Assembly (NCBI GenBank): GCA_963798435.1
Contig: CAWCTF010000002.1
Location: 186,001 to 250,000, forward strand
Source: JALHST01 sp963798435
GTDB taxonomy: Bacteria > Bacteroidota > Bacteroidia > Flavobacteriales > Flavobacteriaceae
Length of the DNA stretch: 64,000 nucleotides
Direction of reading: 5' to 3'
In this document: in pieces, positions 25,905 to 35,356 of the stretch
How the letters are laid out: every line of letters begins with the position of its first letter
How positions within the stretch are numbered: position 1 is the stretch's first letter
Notes under the pieces: generated by a model
Seen by the model: only the letters and a program-made list of their open reading frames with translations
What the model was told of the DNA's origin: nothing
Databases searched by the model: none
Program-made: the position numbers and the translations under genes

Positions 25905-27604
25905 TTAGTTTGCCAATTCTAATAGCGCTATATCGAAGTCGTTATCCAGGAATACTTTTCCGTTCATGACTTCTACCGGCGTTTGTGAGTAGGTGTCAAA
26001 GAGTTTAGTGCCGTCTCCGAAAAATCCTTTTACCCAAAGCGACTTCTTACCAATAGGTAGGTCAAGGCCAACTACCACCTTATCCTTATATTCCCCTTCG
26101 CTATAGGTTCTACTAAAAACATATGGACTTTTGGCCAGTCTTAGGTGTTTCCCGGCCCCAATGGCTGGATGGTCCCTTCTAAATTTCCCCAATTTTTGCC
26201 AATGGGCATGCACTTTTTGAATTTCTGGCACACTATCAAGTTCGTGCCAATTCATAAATGACCGCAGGGTAGCATCGCCTATGGCATCTTTCACAATCAG
26301 ACTTCTTGAAGTTTCATCTCCATAATATATCTGAGATTCCCCTGGGGTTAACAATAAGATATTAGCCGCTTTATAAGCATGTTTTCTTTCCTTATCATAG
26401 GGCGTGAATCATCATGGGAAGTCAAATAATTAAGGACAGTTTTCCCAGATAGTTTCGTTTGAAGAAGCTCGCTATAAGAACTGAATATTGTTTCATAGTC
26501 TTCATTTTGTGCGTCAGTTTTTAATTGGAAATTAATAAGGCTTTTAAACCCATGCTCAAAATAGTCGACTTTCTTATCTCCAAAATCAAATTCGGTACCG
26601 TTTGAGATGGCGTAACCATATACTTCGCCGACCATATAAAACGGATTCTCATCTAAAATTTCATCTTGATGTTTTTTCTTCCAAGTTTCGAAGGCATAGG
26701 TTGATTCTTTCGCTAATTCGGTCCATGCCAATTCATCGGCATGTTTTGCAGTGTCTACTCGAAACCCATCGATTCCATAATTGTTAATATAATCGGTCAG
26801 CCATTTGATAATATAGAATTTTGGGGCTCGTGGATATCCGGTGCGGTCGAAAAACAGTTGTAGTTCATCAAGTTCATTGCTGAGCCTGCCCTCGGCCTTC
26901 CATTTTGCCAATAGCGGATCTGGTAATTCAACACTTTCGGTAGATTCGGTCAAAATATCCGGAAGATTTTTGACCAAACAACAACTGGTGGTGTTCTGAT
27001 AATTTGTAAAATCGCAAACCGGATCGGTGCGAACCCAATCTTCGGGCCAAACCGGATCGATTGGCGTAACCGGGCCCGTATGGTTCAAGACAACATCCAT
27101 AACCACGCGAATACCCTGTTTATGGGCCGATTTTACTAAATTTTCCAAATCTTTCCGAGTTCCAAAATTTGGATCTAAGGCCGTCCAGTCCTTTGCCCAA
27201 TACCCATGATAGCCATACGTAAGTCCGGAACCTTCATCAGTATCCCCGTGGATCTGTTCTACCACAGGGGTGAACCAAATGGCGTTCACTCCTAGATCGG
27301 TAAAGTAGCCATCTTCTATTTTTTTGGTGATACCTTCAAGGTCACCGCCCTTAAAACCTCTCAGGATACCGGTAGAATCGGTTCGTTCGAAATTTAGGTC
27401 ATTGTCGGGATTCCCATTATTGAATCGATCGGTCAGTAGAAAATAGATGTTGGCCCCTTCCCATACAAAAGGCACATTCGCAGCAGGCTTTGATGACGCC
27501 TCTTCTGTTTTTGCCAGTTCTAGTTCAGGTTCCTTGATAGTTTCCTTGCAGGAAAAAAGAAATAAGAAAATTGTTACTACAAAAAGCAGTTTTTTCATCT
27601 CCAT
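25905..27604 (-). pseudogene. alpha-amylase family (GH13) lipoprotein, one-base frameshift
   Basis: The frame opening at 27604 encodes a GH13 enzyme: a lipoprotein signal (LFSC, cysteine near residue 19), the barrel region GYFTDLGVNAIWFTPVVEQI, VVMDVVLNHTGP, the nucleophile region GFRVDTAKH, the acid/base glutamate in MVGEVYGY, and LTSHDDSRP. It runs into a stop at 26348. The expected continuation (PYDKERKHAYKAANILLLTPG) is in another frame and goes on to 25905 as the C-terminal domain. One extra base in the run GGG at 26400-26402 would restore one frame of 566 codons plus stop. All catalytic residues lie before the break. It is either a recent loss, a sequencing error or a slippage site. Confidence 0.85.
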
Positions 27605-27647
27605 CTATTTTGGTTAAAGCTATAAAATGCAGATGGAAATAGAAAAT

Positions 27648-28424
27648 TTATTTATTGCGATTCAATACCTTAAACTCCTCATAACAACTACTGATAGCAT
27701 CTAATATTTGCAGATCGTTCGCAGTTGTGATAAACGATTTTGAATAATTGCAATTGTTAAGTATATCCTCGATATCGACCTTTTCTACCTGAAGCAACTC
27801 TATAAGCGTTTCCCGATCAAATTTTGAAGCCAAAAGATTCCGTATCTCGTCATCCTCCTTCATTTGTCGTAACTTTCGCATTTGATTCGGTTTCTTTCCA
27901 AAGAGATTACGCAATAGGTCAGCAGGATTCAGGATGGCGCCCAAAACCTTCGTTACCGCACTCGGATTTTTATTACCCGCCTCATAGCCAACATTGAGTC
28001 CTGAAATACTATACTGATAGGCCGTGTTCATGGGAAGATTTTTCAAATCTATTTCCAAATACCCGGTAAGTTGATACGGCCGCACAATAACTTCCTCAAG
28101 AGCATATGCCAATTCGGTTAACCCTATTTGGGTATCCCTGAACTTGAACATATCATTGGTCACTCTTATTTTTTGTGATTTAAATCCAAGAAAGGAAAAA
28201 TAGAGGGTATCATTGACGGCTGCCGTAATTTCGAATTCTCCCTGTTCATTCGTAATGGTCCCCAAAACCTTGTTCAGGTTCAATACGTGAACACTTTCCA
28301 TGGGCTCGCTTGTTTGGGAATTGATCACCACGGCCCTGATTTTCTTATCTGCGGTGTTCTGATCATCTTGGGAAAAACCAAGAATGCTGAACAAGGCGCA
28401 TAAAAGGACTACTAATTTATTCAT
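27648..28424 (-). CDS. secreted protein with carboxypeptidase-like regulatory domain
   Basis: The protein (258 residues) has a signal peptide ending LGFSQ at about residue 16. Residues about 25-100 are a carboxypeptidase D regulatory-like beta sandwich (RAVVINSQTSEPMESVHVLN, ITNEQGEFEI, LYFSFLGFKSQKI), the module also found at the front of TonB receptors. The rest is a mostly helical domain with acidic and lysine-rich segments of no recognised family. I set the start at the ATG at 28422-28424 (MNKLVVLLCALFS) because an in-frame extension upstream would hide the signal peptide. Probably periplasmic; role unknown. Confidence 0.82.
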   Translation of the reverse strand: MNKLVVLLCALFSILGFSQDDQNTADKKIRAVVINSQTSEPMESVHVLNLNKVLGTITNEQGEFEITAAVNDTLYFSFLGFKSQKIRVTNDMFKFRDTQIGLTELAYALEEVIVRPYQLTGYLEIDLKNLPMNTAYQYSISGLNVGYEAGNKNPSAVTKVLGAILNPADLLRNLFGKKPNQMRKLRQMKEDDEIRNLLASKFDRETLIELLQVEKVDIEDILNNCNYSKSFITTANDLQILDAISSCYEEFKVLNRNK

Positions 28425-28552
28425 ATTTGAAGAAACGGGGGTTACACATAAATAATTGTATGTATTTTCTTTCTGAAACACTTCCGACCTTATTATTCTC
28501 GGAACCTGTGTGCTTGACTGGCGATAAAAGTAGGTATAAACCGTACAAACAG

Positions 28553-28582
28553 CGCAAAAAAAATACGCCGAAGCGTATTTTT
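28553..28582 (-). terminator. intrinsic terminator of the DEAD-box helicase gene
   Basis: Read on the minus strand, AAAAATACGC, a TTCG tetraloop and GCGTATTTTT form a perfect stem (28559-28582) followed by a run of T (complement of the A-run at 28556-28563). It lies 24 bases after the helicase stop codon. Confidence 0.85.
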
Positions 28583-28605
28583 AGTATACAATTAACTAAA
28601 GATAA

Positions 28606-30396
28606 CTAAAAGAAATCGCTTCTCCGTTTACTACGACGATTCCCTGAATTACTTGCATTGGCCTTAGAACCATTTCGCTCTCGTCCTTTACCACGACCCC
28701 GTTCACGGTCTTTACCACCGCGATTTTGGGCCCTATCCCGACCACGTCGGTTACCACCTCCACTTGATCCCCCAGGACTCTTGGAAACTTCGACATTCAC
28801 AAACCTACCATCAACCTTGAATTCGGTAAACTTTTCAAGCACTTGGGCCGTATCAGATGCATCGGTGTTAAAGAATGAAAAACTTTCCTTGACATCTACC
28901 TTTGAAATGGCATCACGGCCAAAATCAAGGGTATCTTTCAAGAAATCTTTCAAGGACATCCAATCATATCCATCTTTTTCGCCAACATTGATAAAGTATC
29001 TGACCGAACCATCAGCGGCCATTTCGCCCACGTTATTACGATCGCCTCTTCCTTCTCCCCGGTCCCTGACATCGATTGTATTTAAATCCTGTGTCTTATT
29101 GTAATAATTGTAAAATCGGGTAAATTCGACCGAGATAATTTTTTTGATCAATTCATCCCGATCAATACCTTGAAATACATCATTAATGGCCGGCAAATAA
29201 TCGGCAACTTCCTCGTTTATTTTTGTATCCTTGATTTTATTCGCCAGGTGGTACAACTGTATTTCACAGATTTCCATTCCTGTCGGAATTTTTTTGGCAA
29301 TAAATTGTTGCTTTATCTTCGTTTCGATTGCTTTGATCTTACGCAGTTCACTTCGCGTAATTATTACCATAGAAATCCCTGATTTCCCGGCACGACCCGT
29401 ACGACCGCTCCTGTGTGTATAGGTTTCTATTTCATCGGGAAGTTGGTAATTGATGACATGGGTTATGTCATCTACATCAATCCCCCTTGCGGCAACATCT
29501 GTGGCTACCAACATTTGCACTTGCTTCTTACGGAAAGCGTTCATAACGAGATCCCGCTGATTCTGGCTAAGATCCCCATGAAGGGCTCCGGCATTATAGC
29601 CATCCTCGATTAATTTTTCAGCAACTTTTTGAGTGTCCCTTTTTGTTCGACAGAAGACCACAGAGAAAATGTCGGGGTTGGTGTCTGCCAATCTTTTTAA
29701 GGCTGAATAGCGGTCTCCACCGCCCACCACGTAATATTCATGCTGCACGGTATCGACACCTGAATTTTTGGTCCCAATGGTTACTTCCTTCGGATTGTGC
29801 ATGAATTTTTTGGCGATAATCGAAACTTCCTTGGGCATGGTCGCTGAAAACAACCAGGTTGATTTTTCTTTCGGGGTATTTGAAAGTATATCCTGTATAT
29901 CCTCAAAAAAGCCCATATTGAGCATTTCGTCGGCTTCATCTAAAATACAGTAATCGATTTTTGAAATATCGACCAATCGACGTCCGATCATGTCCTTCAT
30001 GCGGCCCGGAGTGGCAACGATGATCTGGGCTCCACGCTTTATCTGCCTCGATTGATCCGTAATGCTAGCGCCGCCGTAAATGGCTACAACATTTATATTG
30101 CGCTCATATTTGGCATATAATTGTAGTTCGTTCGTAATCTGTAAACACAGTTCACGAGTCGGGGAAAGTATCAATCCTTGGGTAGTTCTACTATCACTGT
30201 CGATTTTTTGAATTAATGGAAACCCGAAAGCTGCGGTCTTTCCAGTACCTGTTTGGGCAAGGGCGACCAGATCGGTCTCACCTTCCAATAAAATCGGGAT
30301 AGTTTTTTCCTGTACTTCCGAAGGGGTTTCGAATCCCAAGTCGGCCACAGCATCTAATAGGGACTTTTGCAGTCCCAGAGCTTCAAATTTAGTCAT
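28606..30396 (-). CDS. deaD: ATP-dependent DEAD-box RNA helicase, DeaD/CsdA type
   Basis: The helicase has 596 residues. The core motifs are present in order: ALAQTGTGKTAAFG (motif I, about 40-53), SPTRELC, TPGR, DEADEML (motif II), SATMP (motif III), GRTGRAGK (motif VI). A middle helical region follows, then a DbpA-type RNA-binding domain at about 460-550 (YFINVGEKDGYDWMSLKDF), and a tail of Gly, Arg and Ser (RRGRDRAQNRGGKDRERGRG). DeaD-type enzymes unwind RNA in ribosome assembly and cold adaptation. A promoter candidate lies at 30507-30538, giving a leader of about 110 bases. Confidence 0.95.
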   Translation of the reverse strand: MTKFEALGLQKSLLDAVADLGFETPSEVQEKTIPILLEGETDLVALAQTGTGKTAAFGFPLIQKIDSDSRTTQGLILSPTRELCLQITNELQLYAKYERNINVVAIYGGASITDQSRQIKRGAQIIVATPGRMKDMIGRRLVDISKIDYCILDEADEMLNMGFFEDIQDILSNTPKEKSTWLFSATMPKEVSIIAKKFMHNPKEVTIGTKNSGVDTVQHEYYVVGGGDRYSALKRLADTNPDIFSVVFCRTKRDTQKVAEKLIEDGYNAGALHGDLSQNQRDLVMNAFRKKQVQMLVATDVAARGIDVDDITHVINYQLPDEIETYTHRSGRTGRAGKSGISMVIITRSELRKIKAIETKIKQQFIAKKIPTGMEICEIQLYHLANKIKDTKINEEVADYLPAINDVFQGIDRDELIKKIISVEFTRFYNYYNKTQDLNTIDVRDRGEGRGDRNNVGEMAADGSVRYFINVGEKDGYDWMSLKDFLKDTLDFGRDAISKVDVKESFSFFNTDASDTAQVLEKFTEFKVDGRFVNVEVSKSPGGSSGGGNRRGRDRAQNRGGKDRERGRGKGRERNGSKANASNSGNRRSKRRSDFF

Positions 30397-30506
30397 AATG
30401 TGTTTTACTTAATCGCTAATAGGTGTGTTGCATAGAGCGATTATCGTATATAACCCATTGGACTCGGCGCAACACCTGCCATACTGGCGGCGTTAAAATT
30501 AAGCGG

Positions 30507-30538
30507 CAAAGATACTGTTAATTTTTCACTTGGCCGAA
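30507..30538 (-). promoter_or_regulatory. candidate promoter of the DEAD-box helicase gene
   Basis: On the minus strand TATCTTTG (30507-30514) is preceded after 20 bases by TTCG (30535-30538). The -7 element is a full consensus match; the -33 element differs at one base. The transcript would have a leader of about 110 bases, which contains a nine-base inverted repeat at about 30420-30478. Confidence 0.55.
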
Positions 30539-30660
30539 GAGAAACGACTTTTGTTATCTGGACCGCTCCGTGAAGCCCAGGATGCAATCCTAAGTTCACA
30601 ATTAATAGGTCTATGCTCAGTGGTATCAATTAATTACGACGTTGCAAAAGGAAGATTGTT

Positions 30661-31254
30661 TTATAAGGCATCCACATCGTGCCGCATATTTAAAAACGAA
30701 ATTAATGCTCGCATTGCCTTGCCGCGATGGCCAATTTCGTTCTTTACCTCCAAGGGCAGTTCTGCAAATGTTTTATCAAAACCGGTGGGTCTGAAAACCG
30801 GATCATATCCAAAACCTGCGGTTCCTCGCTTTTCACCTATGATAGAGCCCATTATGCTCCCTGTGAATAATGTTGTCTGATTATCCATGATTAGTGCGAT
30901 AACCGTTTTGAATTGTGCGGATCGATCGGTCTTATTTTCAAGTTCAACAAGCAACTTTTTCACATTGTCATCGGTATTTTTATGAACACCTGCGTATCGT
31001 GCAGAATAAACCCCCGGCGCCCCGCCAAGCGCTTCGACAAGTAGGCCGGTATCATCTGCAAAGCAAGGAAGTGCATATCTTTTATAGACGTAATTTGCCT
31101 TAGCTAGGGCATTTTCTTCCAAAGTGGCGCCATTTTCCGGTATTTCCTTCAGACAACCGATGTCCTCTAGCGAAAGCAGGGTTATTTGCCTGGGCAGCAG
31201 TTTTTGTACTTCCTTCAATTTATGTTGGTTATGGGTAGCAAAAACGAGTTTCAT
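30661..31254 (-). CDS. rdgB: non-canonical purine NTP pyrophosphatase
   Basis: The product (197 residues) hydrolyses dITP, ITP and XTP to monophosphates and so keeps deaminated purines out of DNA. The N-terminal LVFATHNQHKLKEV is the family signature; DDTGLLVEALGGAPGVYSAR and GFGYDPVFRPTG follow, with SFLNMR near the C-terminus. Length is normal (about 190-200). It lies between the DEAD-box helicase gene (same strand, 264 bases away) and a divergent methyltransferase-like gene 51 bases upstream. Confidence 0.96.
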   Translation of the reverse strand: MKLVFATHNQHKLKEVQKLLPRQITLLSLEDIGCLKEIPENGATLEENALAKANYVYKRYALPCFADDTGLLVEALGGAPGVYSARYAGVHKNTDDNVKKLLVELENKTDRSAQFKTVIALIMDNQTTLFTGSIMGSIIGEKRGTAGFGYDPVFRPTGFDKTFAELPLEVKNEIGHRGKAMRALISFLNMRHDVDAL

Positions 31255-31305
31255 AAAGCGGTGATAAAATGTTCGGAAAAGCGCTAAAAATACTAATTTT
31301 ATACT

Positions 31306-31758
31306 ATGGAATTAAAAATACCCCCAGTGGTGGTCTTTCTGGTTTTCGGGATATTGATGTTTGGCCTTTCCGAATTTTTGCCAGTCGGACAATTTGATTT
31401 TTTCGGACGTTCTTACCTACTGCTGTTTTTGATACTACTCGCTTTGATTATAGGCGTAATTTCCATAGTTCAATTCTATCATGTGAAGACCACGATTGAT
31501 CCCAAGCATGCCGAAAAGGTCTCTAAATTAGTGACTTCCGGACTTTATGCCTATTCAAGAAACCCCATGTATTTGGCCCTGCTTCTAGTCTTACTGGCAT
31601 GGGGGCTTTATCTGGGCAACGCCTTCAATGTGCTTTTGGCGGCGGGATTTGTATCCTATATGAATCGTTTTCAAATTCAGGCAGAAGAGCGTATCTTATC
31701 ACATAAATTCAAAACGAATTATGCACAATATTGTATTCAGGTACGCAGGTGGTTTTAG
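31306..31758 (+). CDS. isoprenylcysteine/phospholipid methyltransferase-like membrane protein
   Basis: The 150-residue protein has about four membrane segments. The C-terminal block TSGLYAYSRNPMYLALLLVL (residues about 76-95) and the later EERILSHKFKTNYAQYC are the hallmarks of the ICMT/PEMT-type integral membrane methyltransferases, where the R-N-P-M-Y motif and the glutamate pair help bind S-adenosylmethionine. The acceptor is unknown; in bacteria such proteins methylate lipids or small thiols. It may be co-transcribed with the hydrolase 44 bases downstream. Confidence 0.85.
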   Translation: MELKIPPVVVFLVFGILMFGLSEFLPVGQFDFFGRSYLLLFLILLALIIGVISIVQFYHVKTTIDPKHAEKVSKLVTSGLYAYSRNPMYLALLLVLLAWGLYLGNAFNVLLAAGFVSYMNRFQIQAEERILSHKFKTNYAQYCIQVRRWF

Positions 31759-31802
31759 CAAAACGGGTCGTCTACTCGGCCTTCAATTTAAATTATAGGT
31801 GA

Positions 31803-32588
31803 ATGAAACTTAAAATGATCCATCTGCTACTTTTGACCTTTACATGCAATTTTATCGCTGCACAGACCCATTTTTTTAAATCGTTCGATGGAACACAGAT
31901 CGCTTTTACTGACGAAGGGGAAGGTATGCCGATTTTGCTATTGCATGGATTTATAGGTACAGGTACTTCTTGGGAAAATACGGCACTTAGAAAGGAATTG
32001 CTCAAGAATGGCTATCGTCTGATCATTCCTGATCAGCGGGGAAACGGTGAATCTGATAAGCCACACAACGACAAGGCCTTTTCAGATGATGCGGAAGTAC
32101 GTGACATGATGCTCTTGATGGATTTCTTGAAAATCAAAAAATACAACGCGGTCGGTTATTCTCGGGGAAGTATTGTACTTGCTAAATTATTGACGCGGGA
32201 CCGGCGCATTCGCAAAGCAGCCTTAGGAGGTATGGGACTTGATTTTACCGATCCGAATTGGAGCAGAAGAATCATGTTTGCCGAGGCATTTGATGGGAAT
32301 ATCACCCCAGAGACAGAAGGCGCCGTAAACTATGCCAAATCAATTGGGGCAGATTTGAGATGTCTTCACCTACAGCAAAAATATCAGCCGGTCACATCGG
32401 TAGCCGCTCTTTCCAAAATTAAAGCAGCAGTATTGGTAGTTGCCGGTGATAAGGATGTTGACAACGGCAAGCCATCTGAATTACAAGACGCAATTCCAAA
32501 AAGCCAATTGAAAATCGTGCCTGGCGAACATAACGGAACCTTTAAAACAGCGGCCTTCGCAGATGCCGTAATCTCATTTTTGAAATAG
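31803..32588 (+). CDS. alpha/beta hydrolase, exported
   Basis: The protein has 261 residues, with a signal peptide of about 20 residues ending FIAAQ. The hydrolase fold is shown by the oxyanion region ILLLHGFIGTGTSWE, the strand LIIPDQRGNGESDKP, the nucleophile elbow VGYSRGSIVLAK (serine in G-Y-S-R-G), an aspartate in VVAGDKDVDN and the histidine in PGEHNGTF near residue 239. All three catalytic residues are present. The substrate cannot be predicted. The gene lies 44 bases after the methyltransferase-like gene and 172 bases before the serA fusion. Confidence 0.88.
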   Translation: MKLKMIHLLLLTFTCNFIAAQTHFFKSFDGTQIAFTDEGEGMPILLLHGFIGTGTSWENTALRKELLKNGYRLIIPDQRGNGESDKPHNDKAFSDDAEVRDMMLLMDFLKIKKYNAVGYSRGSIVLAKLLTRDRRIRKAALGGMGLDFTDPNWSRRIMFAEAFDGNITPETEGAVNYAKSIGADLRCLHLQQKYQPVTSVAALSKIKAAVLVVAGDKDVDNGKPSELQDAIPKSQLKIVPGEHNGTFKTAAFADAVISFLK

Positions 32589-32760
32589 GCTCCTGCGTCT
32601 TTATTTGATATGCCATAACCGATTTCAATAATTTTCGAGGTAGTTTTCCCTTAATTTTCTATCAAAATGTGTTCGATTGGTGACAGGGATAACTTTTGGG
32701 AAAATAACACCAAAACCGACCGATTAAATTTTTACTTTTACAGCTTAATTTTTTTAAAAA

Positions 32761-34653
32761 ATGGTGGAAGTGGGCAGGAAGTATGTATTTGATTTTGATA
32801 GTACCTTGACCCGGGTAGAGGCTTTGGATGTCTTAGCGGAAATGACCTTGGAGGGAAAACCTAATAAGGATGAGATAATCAAGGAAATACAGAAGATTAC
32901 GAATTTGGGAATCGACGGGGATATCTCTTTTACCGAATCATTGGAACGACGTATAAAATTATTGAACGCCAATGAGGCTGATCTAACTAGACTCGTGAGC
33001 GAATTGAAACAGAAGATTTCGAAGTCGATCGAAGCGAACAAGGAATTTTTTGAGATGTTTTCAGATGACATTTATGTTATTTCATGTGGTTTTAAGGAAT
33101 TTATAGATCCAATAGTCAAAGAATACAATATCCCTTCAGAGCGCGTGTATGCCAATACCTTTAAATTTGACGAAGCTGGAAATATAATCGGATTTGATGA
33201 AACCAATGTACTTTCTTCGCACAATGGCAAAATCGAATGTTTAAAACGGCTCGATTTAGAAGGTGAAGTTCAGGTCATCGGGGATGGCTATAGTGATTAT
33301 GTCATGCGAGAAGCGGGAATAGCCCATAAATTCTTCGCCTATACCGAGAATGTGCATCGTGAAAAGGCAGCCAATAAGGCGGATCATGTGGCACCCAATC
33401 TGGACGAGTTTCTATTTGTAAATGATTTGCCAAGAAATATTTCCTATCCAAAAAACAGGATTAAGATATTACTTCTCGAAAATGTACATCCAGCCGCTTT
33501 TCATAATCTTTCCGAAGATGGCTTTTCAGTTGAACTGATTAAAACCAGTTTGTCCGAGGACGAATTGATTCAAAAAATCAAAGGAGTCCACGTCCTGGGT
33601 ATCCGATCAAAGACGCAGGTTACCCAAAAAGTTTTGGATGCCGCCAATAAATTGTTGGTCGTCGGTGCTTTTTGTATCGGCACTACCCAAATTGATTTAG
33701 ACTATTGTAGAGCACGTGGCGTGGTCGTATTCAATGCACCTTACAGCAATACCCGCTCTGTGGTCGAACTCGCAATCGGTGAGATCATTATGCTTATGCG
33801 CAGTGTTTTCCCAAGAAGTACCGAGATACACAGCGGGCAATGGAATAAAACCGCATCTAATTCAAGGGAAGTACGTGGTAAAAATCTCGGTATAGTGGGC
33901 TATGGCAACATCGGCAAGCAATTATCGGTTTTAGCGGAAGCCATTGGGATGCGAGTTTATTATTACGATATCAATGATCAGCTAGCGATTGGGAATGCGA
34001 TCAAGTGCAATTCCCTGGAAGATTTATTGAATGTTTCCGATGTGGTCACCTTGCACATCGATGACAATAAAGCAAATAGGAATTTTATTGGTGCCCGAGA
34101 AATTAACCAAATGAAGAACGGCGCCATCCTTATTAATCTGTCGAGGGGATTTGTGGTCGATATCGAAGCGTTAGTCAAGGCCCTAAAAAACGGAAAATTG
34201 GTTGGTGCAGCCATCGATGTTTATCCTGAGGAACCTAGTGCCAACGGGGAATTTAGCACCGAACTTCAAGGCCTTGACAATGTTATTCTGACCCCGCATG
34301 TCGGGGGGAGTACCGAAGAGGCGCAACGCAACATTGCCGATTTCGTCCCGCATAAAATTATGGACTATATAAATTCGGGTAGCACGGTCGATGCTGTTAA
34401 CTTTCCGAATATTCGTCTGCCAAAACAAAAAAATGCCCATCGGTTTCTACACATTCATAAAAACGTACCAGGCATCATGGCCAAAATAAATGAAGTATTG
34501 GCCAAATACGAAATGAATATCTCGGGACAATTTCTTTCGACCGATAATGAAGTTGGTTATGTGATAACCGATTTGGATAAGGAGTATAACAAGGAAGTTA
34601 TTAAAGCACTTAAAAATGTCGAGAATACGATAAAATTCAGGGTGCTGTATTAA
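32761..34653 (+). CDS. serA: phosphoserine phosphatase / D-3-phosphoglycerate dehydrogenase fusion
   Basis: One reading frame of 630 residues joins two serine-biosynthesis enzymes. Residues 1-225 are a HAD phosphatase of the SerB type, with the DxDST motif (FDFDSTLT, about 10-17), an SCGF motif and GDGYSDYVM. Residues about 235-550 are D-3-phosphoglycerate dehydrogenase: GIVGYGNIGKQL near 377, Arg462 in NLSRGFVVD, Glu490 in YPEEP and His513 in TPHVGGS. A C-terminal ACT domain follows from about 560 (FLHIHKNVPGIMAKINEVLA), the usual site of serine feedback. The fusion would catalyse the first and last steps of serine synthesis; serC for the middle step is not in this window. The frame is uninterrupted across the junction. 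Confidence 0.93.
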   Translation: MVEVGRKYVFDFDSTLTRVEALDVLAEMTLEGKPNKDEIIKEIQKITNLGIDGDISFTESLERRIKLLNANEADLTRLVSELKQKISKSIEANKEFFEMFSDDIYVISCGFKEFIDPIVKEYNIPSERVYANTFKFDEAGNIIGFDETNVLSSHNGKIECLKRLDLEGEVQVIGDGYSDYVMREAGIAHKFFAYTENVHREKAANKADHVAPNLDEFLFVNDLPRNISYPKNRIKILLLENVHPAAFHNLSEDGFSVELIKTSLSEDELIQKIKGVHVLGIRSKTQVTQKVLDAANKLLVVGAFCIGTTQIDLDYCRARGVVVFNAPYSNTRSVVELAIGEIIMLMRSVFPRSTEIHSGQWNKTASNSREVRGKNLGIVGYGNIGKQLSVLAEAIGMRVYYYDINDQLAIGNAIKCNSLEDLLNVSDVVTLHIDDNKANRNFIGAREINQMKNGAILINLSRGFVVDIEALVKALKNGKLVGAAIDVYPEEPSANGEFSTELQGLDNVILTPHVGGSTEEAQRNIADFVPHKIMDYINSGSTVDAVNFPNIRLPKQKNAHRFLHIHKNVPGIMAKINEVLAKYEMNISGQFLSTDNEVGYVITDLDKEYNKEVIKALKNVENTIKFRVLY

Positions 34654-34760
34654 TTTTGATAATTTAGACAGACGCCAATCGTGTATCCCCGCTCCCTTTA
34701 AAAATTTTTAGCGAATAAATGAACTAGTTTGGATGGCAAGCCTCCATTGGTTTTGGCCCA

Positions 34761-35234
34761 TCATTGGTGATGGTAGGGCTCATTGCGCAATATCGTAAAT
34801 GCCCGATAAAGTTGTTCTACGGCGAAGAGACGCACCATTTGGTGTGAAAAGGTCATTTTAGATAAGCTTATTTTTGCTTGTGCCACTTCATGTAGACTAG
34901 TACTAAAGCCATACGGGCCTCCGATAACCAGTACCAAACGTTTGATACCCGAATTCATTTTTTTCTGAAGATAGTTCGCAAAATCGATAGAAGAATACGA
35001 TTTACCCCTTTCATCGAATAGTACCAACACATCCGCTGGATCTAACTTCTTTAAAATAAGTATTCCCTCTTTTTCCCGTTGTTGGTCTTCTGAAATATTC
35101 TTGGTGTTTTTGAGTTCAGGAATGATTTCGAGTTCATACTTGACATAGAATTTCAAGCGACTTTCGTACGAATGAAGCAGCTCTCGAAGTGCCTTTCCAT
35201 CGGTTTTACCAACGGCTATCAGTTTAATCGTCAT
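34761..35234 (-). CDS. rlmH: 23S rRNA (pseudouridine1915-N3)-methyltransferase
   Basis: The enzyme (157 residues) methylates pseudouridine 1915 of 23S rRNA in the finished ribosome. MTIKLIAVGKTDGKAL at the start, LFDERGKSYSS, the trefoil-knot cofactor loop LVIGGPYGF and the C-terminal SKMTFSHQMVRLFAVEQLYR are all diagnostic. The family length is 155-160, so I set the start at the ATG at 35232-35234; a longer in-frame reading from 35321 adds 29 residues and overlaps the promoter. A perfect Bacteroidota promoter (35239-35269) lies so close to this ATG that the mRNA should be nearly leaderless. It is divergent from nadC. Confidence 0.96.
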   Translation of the reverse strand: MTIKLIAVGKTDGKALRELLHSYESRLKFYVKYELEIIPELKNTKNISEDQQREKEGILILKKLDPADVLVLFDERGKSYSSIDFANYLQKKMNSGIKRLVLVIGGPYGFSTSLHEVAQAKISLSKMTFSHQMVRLFAVEQLYRAFTILRNEPYHHQ

Positions 35235-35238
35235 AGGG

Positions 35239-35269
35239 CAAATGTAGTTTTCAAAGTTCAAAAGCCAAA
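35239..35269 (-). promoter_or_regulatory. Bacteroidota-type promoter of rlmH
   Basis: On the minus strand TTTG (35266-35269) is followed after exactly 19 bases by TACATTTG (35239-35246). The last G is 4 bases before the rlmH ATG (35234), so transcription should start at or next to the start codon. Confidence 0.75.
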
Positions 35270-35356
35270 AACATAATCGTAAATACTTCCGCAGAAATTT
35301 AAAACTGCCAGATAACCCCACAACTATTTAGTAAATTCGCATTAAACGTTTTATTC

